From NCBI GenBank assembly GCA_029449245.1, contig JANATF010000013.1, positions 620,001 through 684,000 on the forward strand: a stretch of DNA of 64,000 nucleotides, written 5' to 3'. This stretch comes from Mortierella alpina (Eukaryota > Mortierellomycota > Mortierellomycetes > Mortierellales > Mortierellaceae). Positions 31,801 to 42,970 of the stretch are shown one piece after another. The notes beneath the pieces are model-generated. The model was given only the letters and a program-made list of their open reading frames with translations. It was not told the DNA's origin and ran no database searches. The position numbers were made by a program, and so were the translations under genes. The stretch's first letter is position 1. The number at the start of each line of letters is the position of its first letter.

Positions 31801-32514
31801 TCATTATCTCAGGAGTAGCTGCGGTGGAGGTGGTGGTGGAGGTGCTATATATGTCATGCACACAACGATGAGATTCAATTCATGTATTAATCGTCGATGC
31901 GCGGTGTATTTTGATCGAGCTTTCCAAAAGACCATCGGATGAAGAGGAGAATATTGGTTTTTGCATCCTATCTTACCCTGCATAGTTCACAGAGTTCATG
32001 GGCCATGATCGATAGCCTCATCGTTGGTTACCCACGTGCCCGCAAGATGCACACCCTTCGGAAATTTAAGCCGATAGAGTAGCCGTGGATGCAGCAAGGT
32101 TAGTCTCAATGGTTGAAAGCGGAAGATAACGATCTTAGTCTGCATCCTGCTTTCAATCACGGAGCGTTGGTCGTGGCATCTTGCTCAATTAATCGTTATA
32201 AAGTACAGTACAGCGGAATCGGAACCAAGACAAGTCTGTGGTGTTTAAATACCGGCTAACTAGCCGGTCAAGTGCAGTTTGCACATACAACAGAAATTTC
32301 TACAGAAATTTCTAGGCTTGTGAATGTGAGAGGGGAGCTCAGTTGTTTCTTTTTCAGACTCTTGCTTCATGCAAAACATGTCAAGAACATGTCCGAAAAT
32401 ACCCAGGAGGACTTGTCCATGACGATTTGTTCTTGAACTTCTCCCTGGAAAAAACACGGACTCAGGCATGTACATCACTCCTGTCCTCGGCATTGTTTTC
32501 CTGCATCGTCCTCT
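31801..32514. other. Intergenic, no gene recognised
   Basis: Flank between the Helitron scrap and PIH1. One clear structure: an 18-bp palindrome ACCGGCTA-AC-TAGCCGGT at 32251-32268. Otherwise nothing supported. Confidence 0.5.
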
Positions 32515-33990
32515 TTATTTCCGCTTCTTCTTGAGTGTGTAAATCCGCAAGACTTTTTTTTCTTTGCTGAACTCTGCTTTGACGGAGTCCAAGTCTACGG
32601 GCTCATTTGGTAGATCCACCTCCACATGGTATTCCTTGCCACCATCTAGGCTCTGTCCTTGGCTTTTAGAGTGCAGTATCAGTTTGTCGGGTAAGACTAT
32701 GTCCAGGGTAACACCGTCCATAGATGCCTATGGGCCAGATGGGAAGGCATGATGTTAGCCAACATGTTTCTGTCCTGTGTCTAGAACACACGACGTATCC
32801 CAGTCCTGCCGACGACAAATCTCACGAGGTCATCGCTTACATGGTTCGGTAACTCAATCTCGACAATAATACCCACGGTTCCCTTGGGGCATGGCGAGAG
32901 CCGACTCGCCGGTACAATGTCGTCTTTTCCAGCCAAAGGCACAAAAGTAGAGCTATCCTTGGGCTGGACGATCTCCACTACTGTACTCTTTCCTGATATT
33001 TTTGGTGGTGATTGTCTTGGTTGAGTCGTCACTGGTTTCTTGTCGCTCATGTTACTGAGGTTATTGTCGAGTTCTTGGATAGCTGGCGGTTTCGGGAGAA
33101 TCACAGATCGCTTCTTCAGCTCGTCCTTTGACTTTATGTTTGGCAGTTGAAAATCTTGTCGGAAAAAATGCAACATTAAAGCAGCCTTCGGTTAGCTTGG
33201 GGTCTGATAGTCATGTTGCTGTAGTCTATCTTGTGCGTTGAATAATGATAGTGCGAGGAAGGGTGGGACTTACTCCTGCTAAGTTCGACACGACACTTTT
33301 CTTCGACCCACTCCATGGCTAGCTCCATGATGTACAGTTTGTAGTCAAAATCCTTCTCTGCTCTCTTGTAGGGTTCCGTATGAATACATGCATCTACAGC
33401 GAGATAGCTCTTTGCAGCTACGAAACCGTGCGAGGAGTACTCCGTGTTACAACAATTTTTCAATCATGCTTATTATACACGCTAGTATTGCACAACGGTC
33501 GCAGAGAACATTTCTGTTTACCTGGATCTCTATACTCCCGAGGTGGACTTAACTGAAACGGCACTTGGTATGTAGCTCCTTCCTCTGCATTGATAGCTTT
33601 TTGGATCTCGGCCTCAGTTGTGTTGGACGGCTTCGGCATTAAATCTGAGGAGCATACGTTGATAAACACGGCCGTGTCTTTTCCAAAGCTCATGATCTTG
33701 GATCCGATAGGCACTTTGCTGCTTTCGCCTGTGGTCAGTGTCTGGACCACAAATCCTGGTACAGGGGTGATGTCGGTCATGGCGTGGCGAGGTGCTTGCG
33801 AAGCGGTCATGTAGCTCTCTGCGAGGGCAAGGGCGGCCTTGGGGTTGCTTTTGAATTGGGCGAGAAGAGCATCTTCGTCTGCGGCGTCTCTGGCTTCGGT
33901 TGATTGCGCCGAGGGATGGGGCGCGGCGAGCGAGGGCAGCAGGAATGCACTGCCCTTGGAGTCCGTGGTGTCAAAGTCGAGGAAGGACAT
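32515..33990 (-). CDS. PIH1: PIH1-domain protein (R2TP co-chaperone subunit)
   Basis: Exons 33990-33522, 33417-33274, 33154-32841 and 32727-32515 on the minus strand, 379 codons plus stop, in phase throughout. The N-terminal half has the PIH1 fold (FVVQTLTTG, KVFINVCSS-type VFINVCSSDLMPKP, YQVPFQLSPPREYRD, LYIMELAMEWVEEK); the C-terminal part is a CS-like beta-sandwich (VEIELPNH, LDIVLPDKLILHS, YHVEVDLPNEPVD) ending in a Lys-rich tail. Pih1/Nop17 joins Tah1, Rvb1 and Rvb2 with Hsp90 to assemble snoRNPs, PIKKs and polymerases. The acceptor of exon 2 was chosen among several (33417) because it alone restores AAKSYLAVDACIH. Start MSFLDFDTTD at 33990. Shares a 336-bp divergent promoter with the next gene. 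Confidence 0.88.
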
Positions 33991-34326
33991 GGGTCGGCTG
34001 GGTGCACGCAAGGTGGAGCGATCAGCGCAATGGAAGTGTGCAAGTGTGCAAGTGTGCAGGTGTGCAAGCGTGGAATATCAAAATGTGTGTGAGTGGACAG
34101 AGACAAAGCCACGTTGCGGTATGCCACACACGCCAAGGGTCCCTGTCCAACACCTCTCTGCATCCTAATCCACCTCGTGCCTCGCATCCCCCTGTCTGTC
34201 TGTCTCTTCACACAGTCCATACTCTTCACACACACACACTCACGCACATACCCATACACCTGTACACGTACTCATTCACTCACCCACTCTCGGTCCTCAG
34301 CCGCAGCATCGCAGCATAGTCTCGCC
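33991..34326. promoter_or_regulatory. Bidirectional promoter, PIH1 / metallophosphoesterase
   Basis: 336 bp between divergent ATGs. Contains four copies of a GCAAGTGT/GCAGGTGT word at about 34038-34070 and a CACACA-rich, CT-rich strip at 34195-34280 on the side of the plus-strand gene. No TATA box seen. Confidence 0.5.
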
Positions 34327-37300
34327 ATGTCCCGGAGACCACTCTCCGCCGCTGCCTCAGCCCCGTCCACATCCTCGGCCTCGGGCACCGGCCCCAGGCG
34401 GTCATGGCTCAGAACGGCCTTCGCATTCATACCCTTCCTGACCCTCGTCATCTCCGCATGGCTCTATGCGCTCCATCTCGACACGCTTGCCAACCAGTCC
34501 ATGGTCCGCTCCAAGGCTAGCGCCAAAATAGCCCATGCAGCAAAGACCGCTGCTGACCCTCGGGCTGATCAGGACAGCACTGTCATCGGAGATAGCAAGG
34601 ACAATATTTTCTACTTTGTTCAGGCAAGGCTCTATCCACTCTTGTTGTTGCTGATGTCCACACCTTAGCTGTTCACATGGTGTCCCCCCCCACCTCTGTC
34701 CCTCTCAAAGGGACCTATCGTCTCTTTCTGATGTCTCTACACAACCTTGTCCTGTTGTTGACTTTTGGCTCTGATGGGTTATTTTTGGACTTTTGGCCAG
34801 TGCGCCACAATGCGAGTGCGCCAGCACACACGGGTGGGGTTGCACAGCCCTTGCCCACGATGCAGCACGGACAGCATGGATAGTCCCCTCAGCTCCCAAA
34901 ATACGTTAGACTGACCTTACTCGTCCCGCATGCCCACTGATAGGTGTCGGATTTGCACATCAGCGCATTCCGGAAAGCAAGCACCGCCAACTTTTACACC
35001 TTCCTCTCAACGGCCCTTCCCATGGTAGAACCGGCCTTCGTCGTCGTGACGGGTGACCTGACAGATGCAAAGGACAAGGATCTCGTGGGATCCATGCAGT
35101 ATCTCAGCGAATGGAGCACGTATAGAGACGCATTGGAAGAATCAGGAGTCTTGGCCAAAAGAAACGGCACTTTCTGGCACGATCTCCGGGGCAACCACGA
35201 CTGCTTTGATGTCCCCGACTGGAACAGCAAGGAAAATATGTTTGCAGACATGAGTGCCACCAAGGCTCCAGGATTCATGTTCGACGTCAGCACGGACTAT
35301 GGCAAATATGGCTTCATCGGAATCGACGCCTGTCCCAAGCCTGGCCCTGCGCGGCCTTACAATTTCTTTGGGCTGTTTGAGACCCCAGATATGGACTATC
35401 TCTCACAGAGGTTGACACTAAGCAAGGAAAACAACCATACGTTCGTAGTAGGTGACAGGAAAGCTGTTCGAAGCAACTCACTTGCCGCTGTCAAGCACGG
35501 AGGTGGCCAGTCTCACCACATGCAACGCTCACTCGACTTTGCTTGTTTTTTTTTCCTCCTAGTTTTCCCATTACCCAGTAACCACGACCGTCTTTGGAGA
35601 GACATCGTCTGGTGAAAGCTTTGCTGATCTCTCACAGTCCTTTAGCGTGTACATGTGTGGACATTTGCACAAACTCAAGTGGGGTATGTGCCCCGACATT
35701 GCTTCATTTACGATCATCTGGTAGTGCGGTCAGTATCTAACGGCCTTACATTTCCCAAACTTGATAGGCTTAGGAGAGGCTCTGCAGTCGTATCAGCCAA
35801 CACATTTCCTAGAATTGGAGGTTGGGGACATGAAGCAGAACGGACTTTACAGGATTATGGTTGTGGACCATGACATGATCTCTTTCACAGATGTGTCAAT
35901 GCCCTTGACCACCATTCCACCGGCCATCATGCCCAATATCAAGCAACACGAGAAGACAGAGGAAGAGGTCGTGTTGGACGAGGACTCGACGGCGTCAGAT
36001 AAGCTAAGCGAGAAGGAGACAAAGAGGCGTCCGGTTCTTGGGCCACGATTACCCACGAACCCCATCATTGTAGTTTCAAATCCAAAGGACTCGCGCTACC
36101 TGATTCCGAAGCACGAGCCAGTGGGTCGGATCGGGACCAGCACGCATATTCGGTTTTTGGCTTGGACAGACAACCAAATTCCAGCGGGCGATGGTCATGA
36201 ACATGTGCGCAAGGATCTTAAAATTGAGATCAGGATCGACGGGAAATCGCACGAACAGCCTGCGCGATTTGCTGGAACGACAGCAGAAGATCAGACAAAG
36301 GACGAGGAATTTCTTCCGCTCTATGTCTCCGCATGGAATCCTCAGGACTACAACGACGGAAAGGATCATGAGCTGGAGATCAAGATTGTGGATAGACTTG
36401 GGCGCCTAGGCAGCAGTCGCACGGTCTTTAGGGTTGATGGAGAGCGATCGGAAATGAATGGTGGATTTGCAGAATGGATCATGTGGGCCAATGTTGCCAT
36501 GCTTGTACGTGGGTCCTGCTTTCCTGGGCAACACCACACCTAATTTTGCGATTCGGATATTTGATACCTCACCATTAACACACTGTTTTTATTTTCTTCG
36601 GTACTATATAGTTGAAGGCCCTCTTCACGACAGGATATCTCTTTGTGGCCCTCGTCCTATTGGTCTTGCCAAAGCTCTATTCTCTCTACCTGCAGACATC
36701 TCCGCCACCTTCCTCAGCTCAGGAATACACCAAAGTGGCGACTGATATGAATATGTCGCATGCACAGGCATCATTGCATCAACAGGACAAACCACAGTTC
36801 AAGAATGGATACGATGCATGGCTGGATGAAAAATGTCGCCATCTCTACCGCCTCTCCTCGACCCTTTCCTCTGCTTCCTCTCGCCACAAGTTCTGGAACC
36901 GATTCGTCAACCACACAATCCATGCCCACGTCCTCCGATTCGTCCACTTTTCAACCCAGCCCATCTTGTTCTACACGACCCTCATCTTTACACTCATGCT
37001 TGTAACAGTACCCCAGTTCTGGGGCAATTTTATTCCGTCCGCGGGCGAGCAAGGTCAAGGATGGTTTTATCTTCAAGGAATCTACTTGCCACATGCAGGG
37101 GGACATTTGGGCGGTGGACTGCGGGAAGCGAGTCTGGACGCTGCTGGACCTGCAAGGGTTCAGGAACCTCTGAGTGTACTCACGGGTGCGCTCTCCTCTT
37201 TGACAGGGGGACGACTTGTCCCCTCGAGAGCAAACGATGAGTACGATAGCTCAGGAGGAGTAGGAGGTACGTGGATTCCCATGGCGGACACATGGATGAG

Positions 37301-37874
37301 CACGATTTGGACGGTCGTCTATGACCTGGTCATCTTCTTGTATTACCTCACCCTATGCGCCACACCTTCTGGGTATCTGTACTCGCCCTCCAACCCACAT
37401 CGACTGAGACCTTACCACCGGACATGGTACATTCGGTGCCTTGTCTTTGGGATCTGGGTCTTCCGTTGCTGTTCGGTCCTCATGACCGCAGAGTTGTACG
37501 GGCCTAGTGTCGTCTGGACAGGTATCGGGACATGGTGGTTGGTCGTTGTCGGATGGCTGATGTTTATGGTTGGCTGGAGTCGATCGAGAATTGAGAGGGA
37601 TATTTTGCTGCGGAGAGGCGAGGATGACAATGAGGGACAGCAGCACTTTGTTGAAGAAGAGGAAGAAGATATTGTGCTGGTGGGAGATGGCAACGATGTG
37701 GAAGGAAAGGAGTATGGACGCACGAGGGTGTTCTCACACTCACATGAGACCATCAGTCTGATTGCGAGGAAGGAGACATTTTTGCAGCAGGAGCAACAGG
37801 AAGTGAGTGAAGAGATTGAAGAGGTTGAAGGTGCCACATCGAGCCGGCGATCCCCCAAAGGTCGAAAGGCCTAG
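34327..37874 (+). CDS. TMEM62-like membrane metallophosphoesterase
   Basis: Exons 34327-34623, 34944-35444, 35563-35683, 35768-36504, 36612-37874; 972 codons plus stop. The N-terminus has a TM anchor (about 35-52), then the calcineurin-like phosphoesterase motifs: VSDLHIS (100-106), GDLTD (136-140), GNHD (182-185), SHYP and CGHLH. A beta-rich middle domain (about 350-560) precedes several C-terminal TM helices, as in TMEM62. The first intron uses a GC donor (CAG|GCAAGG), the usual minor class, and gives FYFVQ-VSDLHIS in frame. The donor of exon 2 (35444) was chosen by phase and yields HTFFSHYP; homologues have a Gly where Ser is seen. The substrate of this family is not established; di-metal phosphoesterase activity is inferred from the intact motifs. 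Confidence 0.88.
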
Positions 37875-37972
37875 CTTGACCATACAGCAATCAAAGAATA
37901 TATCCAAAAGAACCTTTAGAACCTTTAATTATGGGGAAAGAATAGTGAAGTAGAGACGGAGGCCGTAGTGCC

Positions 37973-40203
37973 TCATCCTTGAGGTCCTTGGCGATGCTGC
38001 CTGTGTGCTATAGACAGCCCCTGCGGAACTCCCGCTCGTTGCCCAGTCGAACCAGGGCCCGCATTCACACTGTACGCATGGTCCAAAAGCATGGACACGA
38101 TCCCTGTCCAGGGCACGTTCACAAAGGTCATGCAACACCGTAGACTCTGAGGCTGCTTGACAAGCGCCTCAATATCCTGTCTTGATCCAACACCTGCAGC
38201 ATTGATCATCCCGCTCCCCGTCCCGTCCTGGAACCCACTTCTCGTAGACGACGTCGACGAGCCGGGACGGTTTGCTGATGCTGACGCCTGTGACCCTTGA
38301 TCGGATCCAAGGCTGTGTGTGGATCTGTTGTTGTTGCCATTGTCATTGTGGACGTGATTCTGGTAAGCGGTGCCTCCTTCCCCGTCTGCGCCATGACCCT
38401 CGTAGCTTCCTCCTGTCGCCTGTGCCAAGGTCGCCAATGATATCCGACGCAGGGATTGAAAGAATGAACCCGGGGTGAAGGACCGAGGAGGTGGGCTGGC
38501 TGTGCTGGATTTTGAAGGTACGGGTGGCGGTGATGATGTCGGGATCGTGATCTGCACTTTTGTTGGCGGTGTGGGTGGATGCTGCGGGAATTGATGGCGG
38601 CCTCCAAAACCGACTTCTTGTCGATGGCTGTGAATATGTCCGTGTCCGTTCTGGTTTGGAATGGGAGGCAGGATCTTTTCTGAAGATTCGTTTTGTCCAG
38701 ATTGTCGTCGGGAAATGGGTCTATCGGGTCTTGACATCCCATCCCTGAGAGGCGAGCTGGGCCATGTTGGTGATGCGGGTGATGTAGGCGAGGTTGGAGA
38801 GCGGGCACCTATTTCCTTGTCCTCGGACGAAGAATCGTCCCTGATATTAGAAGCTGTAATTGCAACCTAGAAAGAGGAAAGGAGAAACATAAAGGAATCA
38901 GAGCTAAGGACTTGGGGTAGCAAAGGGTTCGCTCGAGCAATATTGTCTTGCTTTCGCCAATTGAACCGGCAAGACGCTTCTGCTCAGTCCCGTAACGTAC
39001 CTGTGCATGTCCACGTCCTCCTGGCCCACGCATCATGACAAATTCTGTCGGGACGGTATGCGGTCCCAACTTGAACCTCCTTCCCACTTTTGATGCCGCC
39101 TTTTGCTGGTAAATTCCTAGGAGATTTTGATATCCTGCAGCGCCTTGGAACAAGGTGATTTTACTGCCGCCGCGAATGGATGTACTCGGAAAAGGCTTTC
39201 CTATTTGCACCGCATCGTTATGGTGGTGGCTCCTGGATGGCGGTTGAGTCCACGATGCCTCCTGCTCCACTAGATACCCTTGTGGGCGAGATCCCGATGT
39301 TGCAGGAAGGGTGACAGCCAGCTCTACACAAAGGTACTCGTTCTCATGGACCATGAGCTGCTCAAACATGTCCTCAAAGTCGTCGATGACGTAGTAAATC
39401 AGGGGCCAGGAACACTCGACAGATTCCTGCTTCACATCCATGCGAGATTTTGTTGGCAGCGCGTACACCCGCTTCGTAACATGTGTCCGCGTGCATGTCA
39501 TGCTCGTCTTGGTAATGCCTGTAACCGGATTTGTCTCTGCTACTCGCGAACATACCGCCACAGTCAACTTGCACTGAAGCTGCAGGTTTTGCGTTGGTTG
39601 GCACTAGGTTAGCCATAAGTGCACATACTGACAAAAAAAAAATCGATCGTCACATCCCAAGATCAACCTTGCTCTCACCTGAACAATGACGTTCAAGAAG
39701 AACGTGTCCTTCCACAAGACAACAGCCTCCTGCTCCGGCGTCAGGACCCGCTGCCCGCCCTTCACCTTACGCTTTACAAAGACGGGATCCACGCCCAGTC
39801 CACCATTCTGGACCTCGTCCGAGACTCGCTGAACATAGAAAAGTAGATCGTCGTTGGTATCGTCAGATTGATCTGATACAAAGAACTCATGGAACAACTG
39901 GCGCCATCTGAGTCAGTATGAAGAACGAGGTGAGGTGAATAGACGATACAGGCATTGCGCTTCGATAGCGCTTTCTGGAGAAAGATGCTACAGTACTCTC
40001 GCGCCGTTTTATAAATACCTCGGGTCATGACCGTCCATGTCCTCGTCTTCATGCGAGCCATTGATGTCGTCCTGAGGGTTGTTCGGGTCGCGGTTGGCCT
40101 GTCGGATCACATGGTTCTTGACTGTGTCCTGGTTCCCTGGATCGATAGGACCGTGAAGGTTCTCTTGCACCAGTCTGTCGAGGATAGACCTTAGATCCGA
40201 CAT
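37973..40203 (-). CDS. KIAA0930/DUF2045 family protein
   Basis: Exons 40203-40019, 39907-39679, 39579-39001, 38866-37973 on the minus strand, 628 codons plus stop. Matches the animal KIAA0930 (DUF2045) family along most of its length: LLFYVQRVSDEV, VVLWKDTFFLNVIVQ, LTVAVCSRV, PLIYYVIDDFEDMFE, EYLCVELAVTL, ITLFQGAAGYQNL, EFVMMRGPGGRGHAQVAI, and a short C-terminal match CCMTFVNVPWTGIVSMLLDH. Between the last two lies a long disordered Ser/Pro/His insert (about 340-570). Start MSDLRSILDRLV at 40203. The family has no established biochemical function. Assignment rests on remembered motif order and is strong for the central 270 residues. Confidence 0.85.
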
Positions 40204-40815
40204 GGCTGGGCTTGATCAAGAGTAAGAAGCGAGAAGGCCTCTCCGGAGTAGAGAGAAGAACAAGCAGACAGCAAAAGTGTAAAACTGGCGAGGAATAGTG
40301 GAAGATAGCAGCCGTTGTTTAAGCACAGCAGAGTGATATACAACTAGTGTGAGAAACGAGGTGTGCTAAAAGTAGGTTTGAGTCCAGAGCCGTTGCACGA
40401 CGTGTTGATTACAAGGAATGCAAGCTGAGAGAGGAGGAAAAGTGAGGAGGTGAATGCAGACCGGAATGCGAGCCAGATGGGGATGAAGGAGAGGGAAAGA
40501 GAGAAAAAGAGAGGAATAGGTCATTCCGCCCCGCGCACCCTTGCGGGAAGTAGTAGAAAGGGGATACTGGTGTCACCGTCGCGCGTGACATCCCTCAAGA
40601 CACGGTTGCATTCATCACCAGGACGGCCTAGAGGGGGCTAGATCATTGACCCCCTGTGATTCGAACCTTGCTCAGAGGACCTGGTGGTCATGGCGATCAC
40701 TTTGTCAATTCACCCGAAAGCAAAACCAAGGGTTAATGCGAGATGTTTGTTCCAAAAAAAATGACTTTTGTATTTGCAACAGGGCCTATGGCGCAAGCGT
40801 GCGTTCGCCCCTCGA
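40204..40815. other. Intergenic, no clear gene
   Basis: Upstream region of the KIAA0930-like gene with GA-rich tract at 40430-40520. On the minus strand 40510-40630 a splice from the small frame at 41010 could extend into PLGRPGDECNRVLRD-type sequence, but this is speculative. Confidence 0.35.
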
Positions 40816-41010
40816 TCACACCTGTGAAGTCGCTGCACACCTCTTCACTGCCAGGTCAAGTGCCTGATCTATCGTCATCGTGAGCTGAACCTTAGGTCGC
40901 GGTTCCTGAACGGACGTGCGTGGGCTCTGCGCTGGGGAGCTGGCGGTCGAAGGAGCCGCAGATGTTGTTTGGTTCTTGAGTGTGGCAAAGAAGTTCTTGA
41001 AGAGGGTCAT
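40816..41010 (-). CDS. Small hypothetical protein or first exon
   Basis: ATG at 41010, MTLFKNFFATLKNQ, then a Ser/Pro/Ala linker and KVQLTMTIDQALDLAVKRC, with stop right after a CAG|GTGTGA that is also a possible splice donor. So this may be a 64-residue protein or exon 1 of a longer one continuing at about 40633 or 40620. Amphipathic N-terminal helix is compatible with a mitochondrial or membrane signal. Not recognised. Confidence 0.35.
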   Translation of the reverse strand: MTLFKNFFATLKNQTTSAAPSTASSPAQSPRTSVQEPRPKVQLTMTIDQALDLAVKRCAATSQV

Positions 41011-42036
41011 CGCTGTTGAGTCTTGGGTGCAGGTAATGTCGTTCCGGCGAGTTCAAAGTTCAATCGAGGAGGTGCCTTTCTCAAGTTTTTTTTATAAATA
41101 TTTTCAAGGTCTTGGGCCATTCACAGGGCGGCAAAACGGATGCCAGAAAAATGGGCCACAGGCCACGTTCGAACTCCTGTCAGCCCAAAACGATGTTCCT
41201 CGGGAACTGAACGGACTTTTGTTGGCAAAACACACCAGAAAACCAAAGCAAGATCGAGGGTGTTTGAAAACTCGCTTACTATTGTGTATGGTGAAGAATC
41301 GACAGTTCAATTGGCAGGTAAAAATGGACAAGGCCATAACGCGCAATCGCAGAGGGAAAGGCTGGAGGAGGAGGATGCACAGAGAACTTGACAAGTCGAT
41401 GAAAGGTCAACAGCACCTTTTCAAGCTTGAAACAACATACTAGATATCCCAAGGTTACGGCTGCATCTAGCAAGCACCAATGTGAACAGACGAGGAACCG
41501 TAACGCGCACTGTTGCCTTCGTACAGGAACACCTTCCACCAATGCTCTTTATAGTTCATCCATTAGCATCCACGGTCCCTCTGGTCACATTGTAGTCAGA
41601 GTACGAAGAAGAGTCGCGGCGATTCGAAGAAAGGCCTTAGAATAAAGCCCGCACATTCCCAAAGTCCAAGTGTGGTCAAAGCCCAAGTCTACCAGACACA
41701 GGCGCACGCACGGTCCATCCCAATGCAGTTTGGTTTGTAAATTATAACTTTTTTATTACTACCTAACGACAGACTCCTCGCCAGCTCGGCACTACTCAAA
41801 GAGAAGCACTTAGCCGCCCAGGGTGCACTCACGCGGAGGTGATATGTCGTCGCACCCCCCACTTCTACTTGATATAGCGGGAAGCGGTGACCCCGCGGCC
41901 CTTGTCTATTGTATAGCGGGCACGATGGCCGTTGTCTTTTGTATAGCGAGCATGAGCACCCCGTTGGACTTTGTCGAGGGCTCTATAGATCGCGTATCTG
42001 TCAGAAAAGGCGCCTTAAAGTCACAGACCTACTGTA
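41011..42036. other. Intergenic, nothing recognised
   Basis: Short frames on both strands without similarity or splice partners. A weak A/T-rich strip (TTTTTTTATAAATATTTTC) at 41087-41106 could serve as promoter of the small frame at 41010. Confidence 0.4.
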
Positions 42037-42285
42037 ATGTCAAGAAGCTGCTCGGCCAAGCAGAGGGAGATTGTCCTCAAGAAGGCAAGCGCTGCTTTGG
42101 ACAAGCTTGGACTTGCGACCGATGCACCAGATCGGGATAGTTTTTCACCAGCAGAGATAAATTGGGCCAACCCGTCGTGGGTTGCTGAGGGCCACCATGT
42201 GGTCGGAAATATGGATACAAGCAACTCGAGTTGGAATGGGGACGTGGTGGATCTGAATCAGAACGACTGGATAGTGACCGAATGA
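42037..42285 (+). CDS. Small hypothetical protein, 82 aa
   Basis: ATG at 42037 to TGA at 42285. Ordinary soluble composition: basic N-terminal helix (KQREIVLKKASAALDKLG) and acidic, Trp-containing C-terminus (NQNDWIVTE). Codon use looks natural but there is no recognised domain and the frame might be the last exon of a spliced gene. Confidence 0.3.
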   Translation: MSRSCSAKQREIVLKKASAALDKLGLATDAPDRDSFSPAEINWANPSWVAEGHHVVGNMDTSNSSWNGDVVDLNQNDWIVTE

Positions 42286-42970
42286 ACTCTACCGGTATCT
42301 ACTTAAAGCCTCCAACTCAGAAGACCTCTGCCAGAAAAATCAATACGACTACAATTGTCCTTATCGGCCAACATGACGGCTACTTCGTCTTCCAAGGGCT
42401 CGGGGCGCACCCAACAAATAGATCTCAAACACAAAACTCTTCGTGATCTAGGAGTGGCCACCGACCAAGAACGTCTGCGATAAAACAAAATAGCGTAGGC
42501 GGCCATACCCTTATGTGAATAGGAAGCGAAACGGTTGAGGTTCGGTAGTATATGCGTATTTATAAGGATGAAAGACGATAACTCATGGCTGTATCGAAGG
42601 AAAGAATGGTATCAGAGTCGAACCCATGTACCGGCGATTGAGCTGATATCTCTAATTGCAAGGTGCTGTGCCTCTTCCTCTCAGTCTTCCTGTGCAAGAA
42701 ATATCCAGCCTATAGTTTGGTCTGTTTGGTAGATGGTTCTGGCCAATTATTAGGTCTGTTTGCAGTGCGGTTTGGTCTGTTTGCGAAGGTGGCAATTTTT
42801 TTATGGTCTGCTCCTCTCCGCGGATCATCATGCTTCCAAAATGCTTACCATTCTCTCACTCACGGCGCTCATGCTGAGCCCAAACGTTATCAAGAAAGAA
42901 CTTTCGGGTCGAAACTTAGTTCGTAGCTGCGAATTGAAGAGGCACCACTGTGGGTATGCCCACCATAGTT
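42286..42970. other. Intergenic with a candidate retrotransposon primer-binding site
   Basis: No gene. TGGTATCAGAG at 42607-42617 matches the 3' end complement of initiator tRNA-Met used as primer-binding site by many LTR retrotransposons. No flanking LTR pair or gag/pol sequence is visible, so it may be an isolated relic or coincidence. Confidence 0.3.

Noticed and set aside
40650-40690. GGTTCGAATC B-box-like word on the minus strand
   Set aside because: No acceptor, D or anticodon stem can be drawn around it, so it is not called a tRNA.
42600-42660. tRNA-like sequence on the minus strand (GGGTTCGACTC with a partial acceptor stem)
   Set aside because: The T-arm cannot pair, the anticodon arm is absent and the spacing of A and B boxes is wrong; the primer-binding-site reading explains the sequence better.
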